41,993 nt of DNA, taken from contig JAUQWZ010000030.1 of the NCBI GenBank assembly GCA_030834905.1, positions 1 to 41,993 on the forward strand, read 5' to 3'. This DNA comes from Aggregatilineales bacterium. Lineage in GTDB: Bacteria; Chloroflexota; Anaerolineae; Aggregatilineales; Phototrophicaceae. Every line of letters starts with the position of its first letter. The stretch's first letter is position 1. Positions 31,717 through 41,308 of the stretch are shown here, one piece after another. The translations under genes and the position numbers were made by a program. A model generated the notes under the pieces. The model made no database searches and had not been told where the DNA came from. It saw only the letters and a program-made list of their open reading frames with translations.

Positions 31717-34700
31717 CTATAGATTCCTAATTTCTTCTATAATTGCCTCTTTTGATGGGGCATTTTCTATTCTCAAATTCAGAGCCTGAGTGAAGTCCTT
31801 TTGCTCAAGATTGAATGGGGGTTCGGGCATCTTAGGGAGAGGTTGAAAAGGGGCTTTACCTTCCAGTTGATCCGTTAAGTGATTTATTTCCACGCGAAGT
31901 TCTTTGGCAAAATCAGACCCAGGTGTCGTTTTCCCTATTTGTTGCGCCAGAAGTCCTGCGATCCAGATCAGTTTTTTTCTGTAAGAGAACAATCCCGAGA
32001 CAAGTTCCATACTGCTCTCGCTTACTAAATCTAAAGGAAATACCGATTTATCGTACTCGCGACAGCCGTGACATGCATCTTCGTAAGCGGCGATGAGTAA
32101 AGGCAACGCATAGGAGTCAAGTTCGATCTCAAGATAACCGGATGCTAGATTGCCGAAAGCTACGGCAGTGTTCATACCGCGAGATTGCATCCCATAGTTC
32201 GTCTGAGCATCGTATTGGTAGATAACAGCAGCTTTGCGATGCTCCTTTAGGGAACTGAAGCTAAGCCCAATGTGGTTATACAGTATCGACTCGGGTTGTC
32301 GTTGGAGCCTGAGCGTCGTTCCGATGACCCGCAGCGCACGAGTAATTTCTAAATCAGAGTTATACTTCTCTCCCAAAGCTTGTTGCAACTCCCATAAGTA
32401 TTTCAGTAGTTTCGTGGTTTCATCCGTTTCAAAACTATGAAGTGATGAAATAAGCGCTTCTAGTCGATTTCGAATAACGACAAGGTATTTTGCCGGAATA
32501 CGCCTCAGGTAAGTTAATGTGCTTAAACGCTCAAAGAGTATCTCGATTCCTTCTAGGTCGTTGTCATCGATTAACTCTTCGAAAATCCATAGAAAGCTTC
32601 TGCCAAATCCATCCAAATCATTAAGAAGCCCAAATCCTAAAAATAGAGTCTGAAGTTGAGATACAGATGCTGCTCTTTCAAAAAGGTAGAGATCCTCCGC
32701 TCTTCGCAGGTAGTATCGCTGTTGTACATCACCGATACCTTGGATGGCGAGACGTAGGATGACGCTGTAGATCAACAAGTCTCCTGCATCAACGAACAGT
32801 GACTTCTCAATCAATAAATTCAAACTCAAATCCACAAACGCAAAGACATTTTCTCCTTTGAAATTCCTGAAGATATAGAAATAAGACTTTGGAAACCGCC
32901 TCAACTTGTTGGGGTCAGACGACACAAGTTGGACTAGTCTGCGATAAACATCAATGAATTTTGCTTCTTCTCCACGTCTCGCATGAGCGAGGCATACCTG
33001 TTCTAGGTGAAACTCGGGTTCATAGTACTCCCAAGAACTATGCACATCGTCTTCAATAAGCATCTGTCCAGTAAAGCCGACTGTTTCATACACTTCTGCA
33101 AGTGATACCCTGGCATCAAGAATATATTCATCGCCCAGTTTGTTCTGTTTGGCAATCTTCAAGCACTCTAGAAACGTACCTAACGCTAGGGTATATTCAT
33201 TGAGTCGCGTTTGAACTTTACCTTTCTGACTAAGCAATTTGTAGGCGTCCTCCAAGCCTGTATCATGATCCCCGGCTAATTGCAGCTCTACTGTCTGGAG
33301 TTGACGTCCAAGATCTCCCTCGGTTTCAAAGTGGATGCCAAGTGTTCTTGCCGCTTTGAGGAGGGCATCCATCGTAGATCGGTCGATTATTGTCTCATCA
33401 TTGGCCTGGCTGAAACGAAGAAATAAATCATAAGCTTGATCCCAAAAAGCTTTGCAAGAATGGAGCTCACCTCTCTCAATTAGAAGCTCAAGCGCACTAC
33501 AACAGCATTTCCACCATTCATCTGTATATCCCCATTCACGCGCCAAGCGTATTCCCGACTCAAAATGGCTAAGCGCGTGCGATTTGTTGGTGCCTAAATA
33601 CAGATTTCCCAGTGCTCGATGTGTTTCGGTTGCGGCAAGCGTGTCGCCAACTTTATTGTGTAGCTCAAGGGCAGACTCAAAGTCTGAAATCGAGGACATA
33701 ATCGCCTGGGGAGTTTGTTCATTCTTTTCTTCCAGACGGAGCTTTGCCAAACGCTGAAGTACCCTTCCTCGATGGAACCAAAGGTTTGAAGTTCCACTTA
33801 GAGCCGTTTCATGATTTCGTATCTTTCTGACAAGCGTCCAACCACGTCTAACTGTAGCTCTGCGCTTAAGTAAATCGGATAGGTGTTGATATGATTCTTT
33901 TGCCTTATGTACGTTTGCTTGCCGAAGATAAGTTTCAGCTAACGAAAATTCCATTTGGATGATGGCTACCATATCTGCTTCTGATTTTCTACTTAACCAG
34001 TTGATCAGACGCCGCGCCTTTTTCATTTCTTCATTCGCGGTATATGTATACCCGTAAATGGAATTCTCTCCGGCCGCAACTCTTTCTCGGTTGAGCTTTA
34101 TTAGGGCTTCCGCATATAAGAGGTATGCTTCAAGTAAATCGGTATATGGAAAATTCTGTATTGGTTTGCTAAAGAAGGGAATACGTCTAGGATGGTGTTT
34201 TTCAAATTGCTGAACAGCATTTCTTGCATAATCTGATGCTGCTGTGGCTGCTTTTGTCCCGGCGTATCGCAGATAGATACCGGCTCTTAATTTTTCAATC
34301 AAGGCTACTTGAATTGCTCGTGACTTTTCATCAGAGGATCCAGAATATAGAACGTTCAAGTTCTCTTGAGCCAATTCTAGGTATCTTTGCGCGGACGAAT
34401 AGTCCCGTTTGAGTTCGATCTCATGACTCGCCAACCACAAGAATATGGATATAACTCGACTATCCCTTCTCGCAGTGAATATTCTAATGGCTATTTCCCC
34501 ATATAGTCTGGTAAGGTAATTATTTCGACGGTTATACTCCCGCTCTACTGCTTTGAATAAGTAATCTACGTACTTCACTTGCACTTCTTCAGCGCTCTTG
34601 GCGAGATGGTGTGCGATTTGAGAAGAGATTTCTTGAGGATCTGTGTAGATTTCGGAATTAGCTACTATGCATTCAACAATTCGTTCCTGAATAGCACGCT

Positions 34701-37107
34701 TTTCGTTGCCCCCGAATGTTTTGTCATGATAGATAGCGTGCCATCTACTCAGATGAGAAAACTCCAAGTCACGATTGGGAGTAAATCGAAGGAAGTTTAT
34801 AGCTCGAAATGCCTCGATTTTCGCGTTAATATTTGAATCGGATTCATTTGCAAAGATTTCTTGATGCAAAAGACGTGCCAATTGAATAGGTACGACTTCG
34901 CCTACAACAGACAAAACTCGAAGATACTCAAATGCATTTCTCAGGCTATTCAGCTGATCACGTGCAAGTACAGACAAGAATGTCAATGTCTCTCCAAATC
35001 CAATTCGATCTCGCTCGCCCCAAATTTCTTTGGTCCAAAGATCACCACTTAGCTTTACCTGAAGATTTTCTGATTCAGTTAACCATTGCAATATGTCAAT
35101 TACATATTGAGGCACTCCCTTTGAAACTTGAACGACAAAGTCTTGGATACCCTTACTGAGCTTGGGATAATCGATAAGGGTGTCCACCAGCGTGACTGTT
35201 TCAGATTCTGTCAATATTCGCGTTTCCAGCCTAGTAAATGATTTGTTCAGAGACGATTCATCCATGAGGCTTGCGTTAGTGGGGATTTGATCAGCATTTG
35301 TTGTTTCTGCTACAGCCAACAGTATAGGCAGTTTGCCAAGGGTTAATTCGATAACGATTTCATTAAAAATATCCTTTTCAATTCTCGATCTAATTTCGTG
35401 CCCATCATCTACAACTATGAGCAAAGGCACTGAATCAGTGCTTGTCTGAGCAAATTCCGAATTTGTTAGCGCGCCCAGTATAAGCGCTATTCCCTTCGCT
35501 ACCAGACTGGTATCGATGCTAGGGGATTTCATAAGAACGTAGTCTTTTATGGCAGCGCCAAACCTCTCTCTGCTTTGTCCTGGAAGCATAAGGCTCAAAA
35601 AGCGATCAATATCTTCGGGTAATTCCGGACCGTCCTGCAAGTTCATCAGATTTCGCAGGAGAGTCGCAATGAAGTTTGAGTTTCGCCGCGATCTCATTTC
35701 AACCACGTTAAACCCGTTGGAAGTGCATAAGGCATGGAGATCACGCAATAGGCGCGTTTTTCCCGTACCAGAGGGTCCGTAGAGACTTAGAAGGTGTGTG
35801 GAGCCTAATTCCTGTACCGACTGCACTGTCTCTTTCAGACTTTGCAGATGATCATCCAATCCTACTGTTATACCGTCTCCATACAGCCCTCGATACTTCA
35901 ATAAGCGGCATTCCGAAGGTGCCGTAATATATTTGGGCTGTGCATCATCTAGGAAGGTCGCATTGCAATCAGGATCAAATTCAATGTCGCGTACTTCGTG
36001 TCGCCCCCTAATTATGTACGAGGCCCAAGTTGGTTCTTCTCCAGGTAGTACCATATCGGATTCGTAGTTGACGGAAGGGTGATAGGTGCTACCGCCCAGT
36101 CTGTATATCTCGTTAAACACAACATTTCTCGCTATTCGGCAATTCTTTTTATTGGATAGTCGAAGAAGAATTTCCGTATCATGTGCAGGAAGGTAACGAT
36201 AAAATCTCTCAAGAAACAAGTCGGGTTCTTTCGCTTCGTTTTCACAAACGATAACAGAGTTGCTGAGTAGATCCCATCCTTCTGTACGCTGCTCATATTC
36301 TAAGTTCCCGATCAAAACGATCACACCTAACTTACGCACACAGAAGCTATACTCTACTTGTATATCTTTTCCAGCGGAAACCAATGCCTCACAATGCAGA
36401 CCGGACTCCGTTATTGTCCAGCCATTCGCTCGAAGTATCTCAACCCCGTCAGGCATGTTCTCGTAGTATGACAGTTTGCTTTGGTTTCGCCCTCGGTTGC
36501 GCAAGGTAATCCTGACCTTTATAACCTGATCGGTTACTATATCTGTCAGCGGTTCTACGATGCGTGATGCGTCAAACCAAGCAGGGGGCTCTTCAGTACG
36601 CAGTTTGTCAAGTGAATTCTGTACTTGCTCTAAGCTACGCAACAGAAAGTAATTAGCTGTAGGCTCTTTTGATCTTGCTGCCTTTGTTGCGGACGTGTAA
36701 TTTTCTAAATCACGACGAAAACCGTCTCGTATAGCGATTAAGCGGTTACGTTCCTCGTAATATGCTTTTCGATTATCAATTGGCGCAGTGTCCGTAAAAA
36801 TGGGCGAAAGGTAATTCTCTGGTTTTTCTCCTCGCCGAACGCATTCGTGGATGTCCCCGAAAGGAACTCCGAAGAGCAAATCACGACATAGCTCATCTAG
36901 CTGTGCCAAAGCCAAGTTGAATTCGTCTTGGGCATTCTGAGTTACGCCTTCTGGTGAATCTTGTTTATCAAGAAAGCCCTTTACCTTGTTCTCGATACGA
37001 CCGAAGCTAGGACGAAGATCGGGACGCAAAGCGGGGTTGCTCCGCCAAAATTGTTCGATCGAGCTTATCGTATCGATGAGGCTTGAGGGGCGAGTACGCT
37101 TTGACAT
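31717..37107 (-). CDS. Giant STAND/AAA-type ATPase with TPR array, putative conflict-system switch
   Basis: A 1796-residue protein. Residues 1-180 are helical. About 185-385 is beta-rich, with a CARDB-like segment (VIKVRITLRNRGRNQS...YYENMPDGVEIL). The P-loop ATPase spans about 410-700: Walker A YGPSGTGKT (443-451), Walker B PLLIVVDD (about 561-568) and a winged-helix-like SKGVPQYVIDIL region. The remaining roughly 1000 residues are TPR-like helical pairs. An ATPase followed by superstructure-forming repeats is the layout of STAND signalling proteins, in which repeats sense a trigger and the ATPase oligomerises to activate an effector. The ATG at 37107 starts five bases after the HEAT gene stop; an upstream frame to 37158 is less likely. 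The gene is A+T-rich, suggesting separate origin from the par/rep genes. Confidence 0.78.
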   Translation of the reverse strand: MSKRTRPSSLIDTISSIEQFWRSNPALRPDLRPSFGRIENKVKGFLDKQDSPEGVTQNAQDEFNLALAQLDELCRDLLFGVPFGDIHECVRRGEKPENYLSPIFTDTAPIDNRKAYYEERNRLIAIRDGFRRDLENYTSATKAARSKEPTANYFLLRSLEQVQNSLDKLRTEEPPAWFDASRIVEPLTDIVTDQVIKVRITLRNRGRNQSKLSYYENMPDGVEILRANGWTITESGLHCEALVSAGKDIQVEYSFCVRKLGVIVLIGNLEYEQRTEGWDLLSNSVIVCENEAKEPDLFLERFYRYLPAHDTEILLRLSNKKNCRIARNVVFNEIYRLGGSTYHPSVNYESDMVLPGEEPTWASYIIRGRHEVRDIEFDPDCNATFLDDAQPKYITAPSECRLLKYRGLYGDGITVGLDDHLQSLKETVQSVQELGSTHLLSLYGPSGTGKTRLLRDLHALCTSNGFNVVEMRSRRNSNFIATLLRNLMNLQDGPELPEDIDRFLSLMLPGQSRERFGAAIKDYVLMKSPSIDTSLVAKGIALILGALTNSEFAQTSTDSVPLLIVVDDGHEIRSRIEKDIFNEIVIELTLGKLPILLAVAETTNADQIPTNASLMDESSLNKSFTRLETRILTESETVTLVDTLIDYPKLSKGIQDFVVQVSKGVPQYVIDILQWLTESENLQVKLSGDLWTKEIWGERDRIGFGETLTFLSVLARDQLNSLRNAFEYLRVLSVVGEVVPIQLARLLHQEIFANESDSNINAKIEAFRAINFLRFTPNRDLEFSHLSRWHAIYHDKTFGGNEKRAIQERIVECIVANSEIYTDPQEISSQIAHHLAKSAEEVQVKYVDYLFKAVEREYNRRNNYLTRLYGEIAIRIFTARRDSRVISIFLWLASHEIELKRDYSSAQRYLELAQENLNVLYSGSSDEKSRAIQVALIEKLRAGIYLRYAGTKAATAASDYARNAVQQFEKHHPRRIPFFSKPIQNFPYTDLLEAYLLYAEALIKLNRERVAAGENSIYGYTYTANEEMKKARRLINWLSRKSEADMVAIIQMEFSLAETYLRQANVHKAKESYQHLSDLLKRRATVRRGWTLVRKIRNHETALSGTSNLWFHRGRVLQRLAKLRLEEKNEQTPQAIMSSISDFESALELHNKVGDTLAATETHRALGNLYLGTNKSHALSHFESGIRLAREWGYTDEWWKCCCSALELLIERGELHSCKAFWDQAYDLFLRFSQANDETIIDRSTMDALLKAARTLGIHFETEGDLGRQLQTVELQLAGDHDTGLEDAYKLLSQKGKVQTRLNEYTLALGTFLECLKIAKQNKLGDEYILDARVSLAEVYETVGFTGQMLIEDDVHSSWEYYEPEFHLEQVCLAHARRGEEAKFIDVYRRLVQLVSSDPNKLRRFPKSYFYIFRNFKGENVFAFVDLSLNLLIEKSLFVDAGDLLIYSVILRLAIQGIGDVQQRYYLRRAEDLYLFERAASVSQLQTLFLGFGLLNDLDGFGRSFLWIFEELIDDNDLEGIEILFERLSTLTYLRRIPAKYLVVIRNRLEALISSLHSFETDETTKLLKYLWELQQALGEKYNSDLEITRALRVIGTTLRLQRQPESILYNHIGLSFSSLKEHRKAAVIYQYDAQTNYGMQSRGMNTAVAFGNLASGYLEIELDSYALPLLIAAYEDACHGCREYDKSVFPLDLVSESSMELVSGLFSYRKKLIWIAGLLAQQIGKTTPGSDFAKELRVEINHLTDQLEGKAPFQPLPKMPEPPFNLEQKDFTQALNLRIENAPSKEAIIEEIRNL

Positions 37108-37112
37108 ATGGA

Positions 37113-40100
37113 TCAGCCTCGGTAGCTCCGGGATAACAGATCTCGAACGTATTGCCACTTTCTAAGAGCCTCCAATGCCTCAGGAGTTCCAATGCGTTCC
37201 AGAGACTCAGCAGCAACAATATTCACCTTAGTATTATTTCGCCACCTGTTATAATAATCAGAATTACGATCCTCGAAAGCAGCTTCTTCATCAGTCAAAA
37301 GTACTGCCAGAGTCTTGGTAGCGGCAGTTGCTCCAATTCTGCCCAATGCTCGCGCCGACTCGCCCCTAAGCCAACTATCGCTATGCCTAAGATTCAGAAG
37401 CAGTTTTTCTACCGCTTCTACGAAAGTGAGTTTGCCAAGCGTTTCAACGATAGCGAGCTGTTCATCGCGTTCGGCTGAATCGAGTACCTCCAGCAGATGT
37501 GTCCCGGCGCTAGAGTCTCCAACTTTCCCGATGGCATGAATCGCCTCTATTCGAACTGATTGGCTCGAATCGTCCAAGCATCTCTGCACAACTTCCGGTG
37601 CTTGTGGGAGGTTGAGTTCGGTAAGCCCCCATATACAAGCACGTCGAACGTTCTCGTTTACGGAAGCTAGGTTTTCTGCCAATACCTTATATGCATCCTC
37701 ACCACCTAATTTCGCAAGTGCTTTTGCTGTGACCCAACAGATATGCTCGTTATCCGAATTCTGCAATTCCCGATGCAAGGCGTTTACTGCTTGCGGGCCA
37801 CCTATGGAACCTAATGCTTCTATACAAGCAGATTTTAGGTCAGTTCCAAATCGGAAGCCCAACGGATCAAAATCAAAAGGCGTAGAACGAGTGGCCGCAC
37901 CCTGTAAACAGTGGATGATTGGATCAACAGCACTAGATTCTCTCATATTCTGAAGCCCGCCTATCGCCACTGCTTTGAAGGAATCTTCCTCTTCCTCAAG
38001 AACAGTAAGCAAGATGTCTTTCGCTCCTAACCCTAAATTTCCGAGCGACCTTAAGCATTCAGTACGAACGTAGCTGTTGCTACTGTTATTGAACGTCGAG
38101 ACTAGAAAATCGAATGACGATTGGTCGCCGATTTTGCCCAATGCAATTGCCGCATCCGCTGCAACTTCTTCATGGCTTAGTAGTAAGCAAAGTGCATTTA
38201 CGGCGGGTTGATATTGAAGCTCTCCTAGTGCTTGTACGCACGAACGCAGTAGTCTGTGATTGTCCAAGTTGAGCATTTCGACAAGAAAGGGCCCGCATTC
38301 GGGAACTGGTGGCTTCGTGACAGCGTCAACTATGGCTTTCCGAACACCATCATCTGTCTCTCGCGAAAGCTTGGAAAAAAGCAAAGTTACTGTGTGTTCA
38401 TCTTTTGTCTTGCCTAAAGCGACGGCAGCGGCACGGCGGATATTCGCATGATCGCTATTCAGAAAATCAATAAGAATTTCTCTTGATTCAGCACTTGGCA
38501 ACTCGGCGAGTAGCTTGACAAACCTTTCTTGGAGCTTCGTATCTGAGCTTTCCAGAGCTGGAGCAAGCTGGGGGATTATTGATACATCTAAAGCGACAAG
38601 TCCTCTTGAACCGATAGAGTTGATCTTGGCATCATTCTCCCTAAACGCTATTGTTAGGGCATCCAAAGAGCGCATATCCCTTAACTTTACCAAGCTGTTC
38701 AATGCTGCTTGTCGCACCGAAGGCTCTTGATCTTCGACTAAAATCAACAGCGGCGGCACGTATGTTGGACTCCCAAACGCGCCCAGTAGGTCTGCTATAG
38801 CTTCCCGGACTATATGGTTAGCATCTGTGGTAGCGTTTGATAGCTCTTCGATGACGGGTTCGTGCCCAAGTAATACGATTCCTATGGCAGCCGCCTTACT
38901 AAGACGTTCATGTCCACTTAACAATAGATTCTTCAGAACTGGCATTGCTATCTCGCCTAGATCCATTAATCGTATCCAGTTATTTGTTGCCAGATAGAAA
39001 GAGACCATAGAATTGGATTCTGGCGGATTCCAACCTGAAGCGCGAAGAAGGCGCAGGGCGGCTCGATGAACATCATTGTTCTGATCGGTAAGGCATTGAG
39101 CAATCTCTTCGAGATCTATGTCTCCCGAGATTTTCTCCAATCCTGCAAGAGCTGCAGAACGCACGGATGCGTTCTCATCCTTCAATGCCTTCATTAAACC
39201 TTCTTGAGCAGTAACATTATTCAGTTCACCAAGAGCCTGTGTAGCCGAGACTCGTACAGATACATCCTTATCGTTCAAGGCATTAATCAATTTTCGGGCG
39301 GTATTGTTGTTCTTGATCCGGCCTAAAGCCGTAGCCGCATTCTTACGGACTCCTGCATCCTCATCCTCTAACAACAGCAAAGCGGACTCAGATGAATTAG
39401 TATCGGCGATTCTCCCAAGCGCCTGCGCGATTCTCTGCCTAACATTGTAATACTCATCGCTGTAGGCTCGCGCCAGAAACGATGCAGTTTCATAGTCCCC
39501 AAGCTCGGCTAAAGCAGAAACTGCTGCACATCTCACATTATCGTTCCAATCTGTTAGCAAGGTCACGATAGAAGGCAAGGTTTCTTTTGCGCCCAATTTC
39601 CCTAAAGTCTCAGCAGCAATCGTTCGAACGTCACTGTTCCAATGTGACAATGCACTCTCAAGCCCATTGATTACGTTCTCGCCTCCGATAAGCATTAGTG
39701 CCGAAGCAGCTCGACGCGGTAGTTCTTGACTCCAACGGTTGAACGAGCTTAGAAGGTATGGTACCGCTTCAGCAGAATGTAATCGTCCCAACGAATCGGC
39801 TGCAGCACTACAGACTTGATCGTCAGCATCCTGTAAGAATGGGACGATATGTTCCCAATGTGCTCCGCTTCCTACAACGCCAATTAATCTAAGAAGCGTG
39901 GCTCGGACAGTTGGACTAGAGTCATGGAGACACCTAAGCAACACCTCCGTAGATGCCGCGCCAATCTTTTCAATCGCAGTTTCAGCGGCGCGCCGAATCT
40001 GGTGATCTGAGTCAGACAACAAAAGTACGAGGTCGGGAACATAATCGACATCGCCCTGATCGCCAATTACTCTGATTGCTTTTTCGCGAATTCTGTTTTC

Positions 40101-40139
40101 GGAAGAAGCAAGCATTTGGCGTATGTCTTCATTTGTCAT
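37113..40139 (-). CDS. HEAT-repeat protein of about 30 repeats
   Basis: A 1008-residue protein made almost wholly of PBS-lyase-type HEAT repeats of about 31 residues, with recurring units like DDDVRRAAAxALGKIGDxxA; examples are VRKNAATALGRIKNNNT, VRVSATQALGELNNV and IRRAAAVALGKTKDEH. No catalytic motif or signal peptide is seen. Such solenoids bind proteins or nucleic acid; in this operon it is probably a sensor or scaffold for the ATPase. It is the first gene of the minus-strand operon, which continues after five bases into the ATPase gene. The tail (EAAFEDRNSDYYNRWRNN...EALEALRKWQYVRDLLS) departs from the repeat. A large inverted-repeat structure lies 130-330 bases upstream of the start. 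Confidence 0.85.
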   Translation of the reverse strand: MTNEDIRQMLASSENRIREKAIRVIGDQGDVDYVPDLVLLLSDSDHQIRRAAETAIEKIGAASTEVLLRCLHDSSPTVRATLLRLIGVVGSGAHWEHIVPFLQDADDQVCSAAADSLGRLHSAEAVPYLLSSFNRWSQELPRRAASALMLIGGENVINGLESALSHWNSDVRTIAAETLGKLGAKETLPSIVTLLTDWNDNVRCAAVSALAELGDYETASFLARAYSDEYYNVRQRIAQALGRIADTNSSESALLLLEDEDAGVRKNAATALGRIKNNNTARKLINALNDKDVSVRVSATQALGELNNVTAQEGLMKALKDENASVRSAALAGLEKISGDIDLEEIAQCLTDQNNDVHRAALRLLRASGWNPPESNSMVSFYLATNNWIRLMDLGEIAMPVLKNLLLSGHERLSKAAAIGIVLLGHEPVIEELSNATTDANHIVREAIADLLGAFGSPTYVPPLLILVEDQEPSVRQAALNSLVKLRDMRSLDALTIAFRENDAKINSIGSRGLVALDVSIIPQLAPALESSDTKLQERFVKLLAELPSAESREILIDFLNSDHANIRRAAAVALGKTKDEHTVTLLFSKLSRETDDGVRKAIVDAVTKPPVPECGPFLVEMLNLDNHRLLRSCVQALGELQYQPAVNALCLLLSHEEVAADAAIALGKIGDQSSFDFLVSTFNNSSNSYVRTECLRSLGNLGLGAKDILLTVLEEEEDSFKAVAIGGLQNMRESSAVDPIIHCLQGAATRSTPFDFDPLGFRFGTDLKSACIEALGSIGGPQAVNALHRELQNSDNEHICWVTAKALAKLGGEDAYKVLAENLASVNENVRRACIWGLTELNLPQAPEVVQRCLDDSSQSVRIEAIHAIGKVGDSSAGTHLLEVLDSAERDEQLAIVETLGKLTFVEAVEKLLLNLRHSDSWLRGESARALGRIGATAATKTLAVLLTDEEAAFEDRNSDYYNRWRNNTKVNIVAAESLERIGTPEALEALRKWQYVRDLLSRSYRG

Positions 40140-40181
40140 GATGGTTACTTTTCCATTCGCACTCGAAACAATCCAAACCCG

Positions 40182-40558
40182 ACGCCGATGCGTTCTACTT
40201 CATGAGTCTATCACAGGGGCTGGGTAGGCGCAGCGCCTTTGCAGCTTACACTTTTCTCCGTTGCGTTGTTCCGCAGATGCATTTGCGGTACGACTTACCA
40301 ACGCACCATAGCACGCCACCCCGCTCGCTAAAGCCGCAAGCGGCTTCGCCTCGGAGCGCGGCTTGGGCTTGTGCCGCTTCGCTCAGCCGCGCTCCGGTCG
40401 CCCTTCGGGTAGCGGCGGGGCAACCCCGGCGTGCTAAAAGCGGGTGCGTAAGTCGTACCTTAACAAATGCACAGCGGGTTATCGGTCACACGGATGCGTG
40501 GTGTAAGGCTGCGTTAGCTCGAAAGGGCGCGCTGTAAATCCTGCCCAACGCCGATGCG
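40182..40558. repeat. Nested inverted repeats flanked by a short direct repeat
   Basis: Three nested perfect arms fold one region: GGTACGACTTAC (40287-40298) with its complement at 40448-40459; TAGCACGCC (40309-40317) with 40428-40436; GGAGCGCGGCT (40353-40363) with 40385-40395. GCATTT/AAATGC (40279-40284/40465-40470) extends the outside. The unit is bracketed by direct copies of ACGCCGATGCG (40182-40192 and 40548-40558). It is G+C-rich next to the A+T-rich operon. It could be a recombination site, a miniature mobile unit or a structured RNA; no protein is supported. Confidence 0.6.
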
Positions 40559-40570
40559 CGTTGACGACCT

Positions 40571-40846
40571 CCTACAGGTGCCGCTCTAGCCCAATGTGCC
40601 AAACGCTCCCGAACAATTTGGTTCGGATACCGTACACCGTCGTGGGTGCGGTGGTCGCAATAGGCCACTGACTGGAACGGCCAACGTCTTGGACAAACAT
40701 GCGTTTGTCCGGGGCGCATTCAGGCGGAAATCTACGGTGATGAGCGCACACAATCGACATTTCTCCGCGCTGCTTCTCAGCTTCATGGGCTGAGGGGCGG
40801 CGCGGTTTTCGTTTCTCAACCTGATGTACTCCTCTGGGAGGTGCCG
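40571..40846. other. Gap before the SLOG gene with two inverted repeats
   Basis: No supported gene. It contains CCGAAC/GTTCGG (40609-40614/40621-40626) and the operator-like repeat at 40691-40710, so it probably holds the promoter and control site of the SLOG gene. A minus-strand frame reading HRTHDGVRYPNQIVRERLAHW may be a gene fragment but has no start signal. Confidence 0.4.
40691..40710. promoter_or_regulatory. Operator-like perfect inverted repeat
   Basis: GGACAAAC and GTTTGTCC pair perfectly around ATGC. The 8+4+8 geometry is that of a dimeric repressor site. It lies about 140 bases upstream of the SLOG gene start. The cognate regulator is unknown. Confidence 0.4.
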
Positions 40847-41308
40847 ATGCAACTTCAAACGACCACTCACCTGATGATCGCGGGCAGCCGCTATGCCACT
40901 CGTGAGATGCTAGATTATGCTCGCCGTGCCGTTCGCCGCGCGCACCAGCTCGGCTGGACGATCCTCGTCGGTGACAACCCAAAAGGCGTGGATATGGTGG
41001 TCGTGCAGGAATGCCGCCGCATGAAAGCGCGGGTTATCGTCGCAGGCATCGCCAATTTCCCCCGTAACTACGGCTGCAAGCATGGCAGTTATGTCAAGGT
41101 AGCCCGCGATTTGTATTGCAGCGCAGGCGGTGGGCTGCTTGGTGGCTACACAGCCCGCGACCGCTGGATGGTTGATATGTGCCAGCACGCCATATTCATC
41201 TGGAACGGCGACAGTCCAGGAACACTGGCCGGATACGAATATGCGGTGCAGCGCGTCAAAGCAGCGCATCTCATCAACTTCGACCGGAGTCCACAACCTC
41301 ATGGCTGA
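40847..41308 (+). CDS. SLOG-family (YspA/DUF2493-like) Rossmann-type protein
   Basis: A 153-residue protein with the SLOG pattern of nucleotide-derivative binding: HLMIAGSRYAT (8-18), WTILVGDNPKGVDMVVVQEC (37-56) and a later WMVDMCQHAIFIWNGDSPGT with the conserved Asp/Gly loop before the last helix. SLOG proteins bind nucleotide-based ligands or nucleic acids and recur in conflict systems and plasmids. GGGAGG five bases upstream selects the ATG at 40847 over a GTG at 40841. It overlaps the next gene by eight bases, so the two are coupled. Confidence 0.72.
   Translation: MQLQTTTHLMIAGSRYATREMLDYARRAVRRAHQLGWTILVGDNPKGVDMVVVQECRRMKARVIVAGIANFPRNYGCKHGSYVKVARDLYCSAGGGLLGGYTARDRWMVDMCQHAIFIWNGDSPGTLAGYEYAVQRVKAAHLINFDRSPQPHG

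Noticed and set aside
37113..40139. HEAT gene as tandem DNA repeat or CRISPR-like array
   Set aside because: The periodicity is at protein level only; the DNA units differ widely and form one long open frame. No CRISPR-like direct repeats were seen anywhere in the window.
40279..40470. Integron attC site
   Set aside because: No clear matching RYYYAAC/GTTRRRY core pair could be found at the ends of the fold, so only a structured repeat is reported.
40486..40719. Minus-strand frame containing HRTHDGVRYPNQIVRERLAHW
   Set aside because: It looks somewhat protein-like but has no start signal, runs into the repeat unit and contains an operator-like palindrome; at best a gene fragment.
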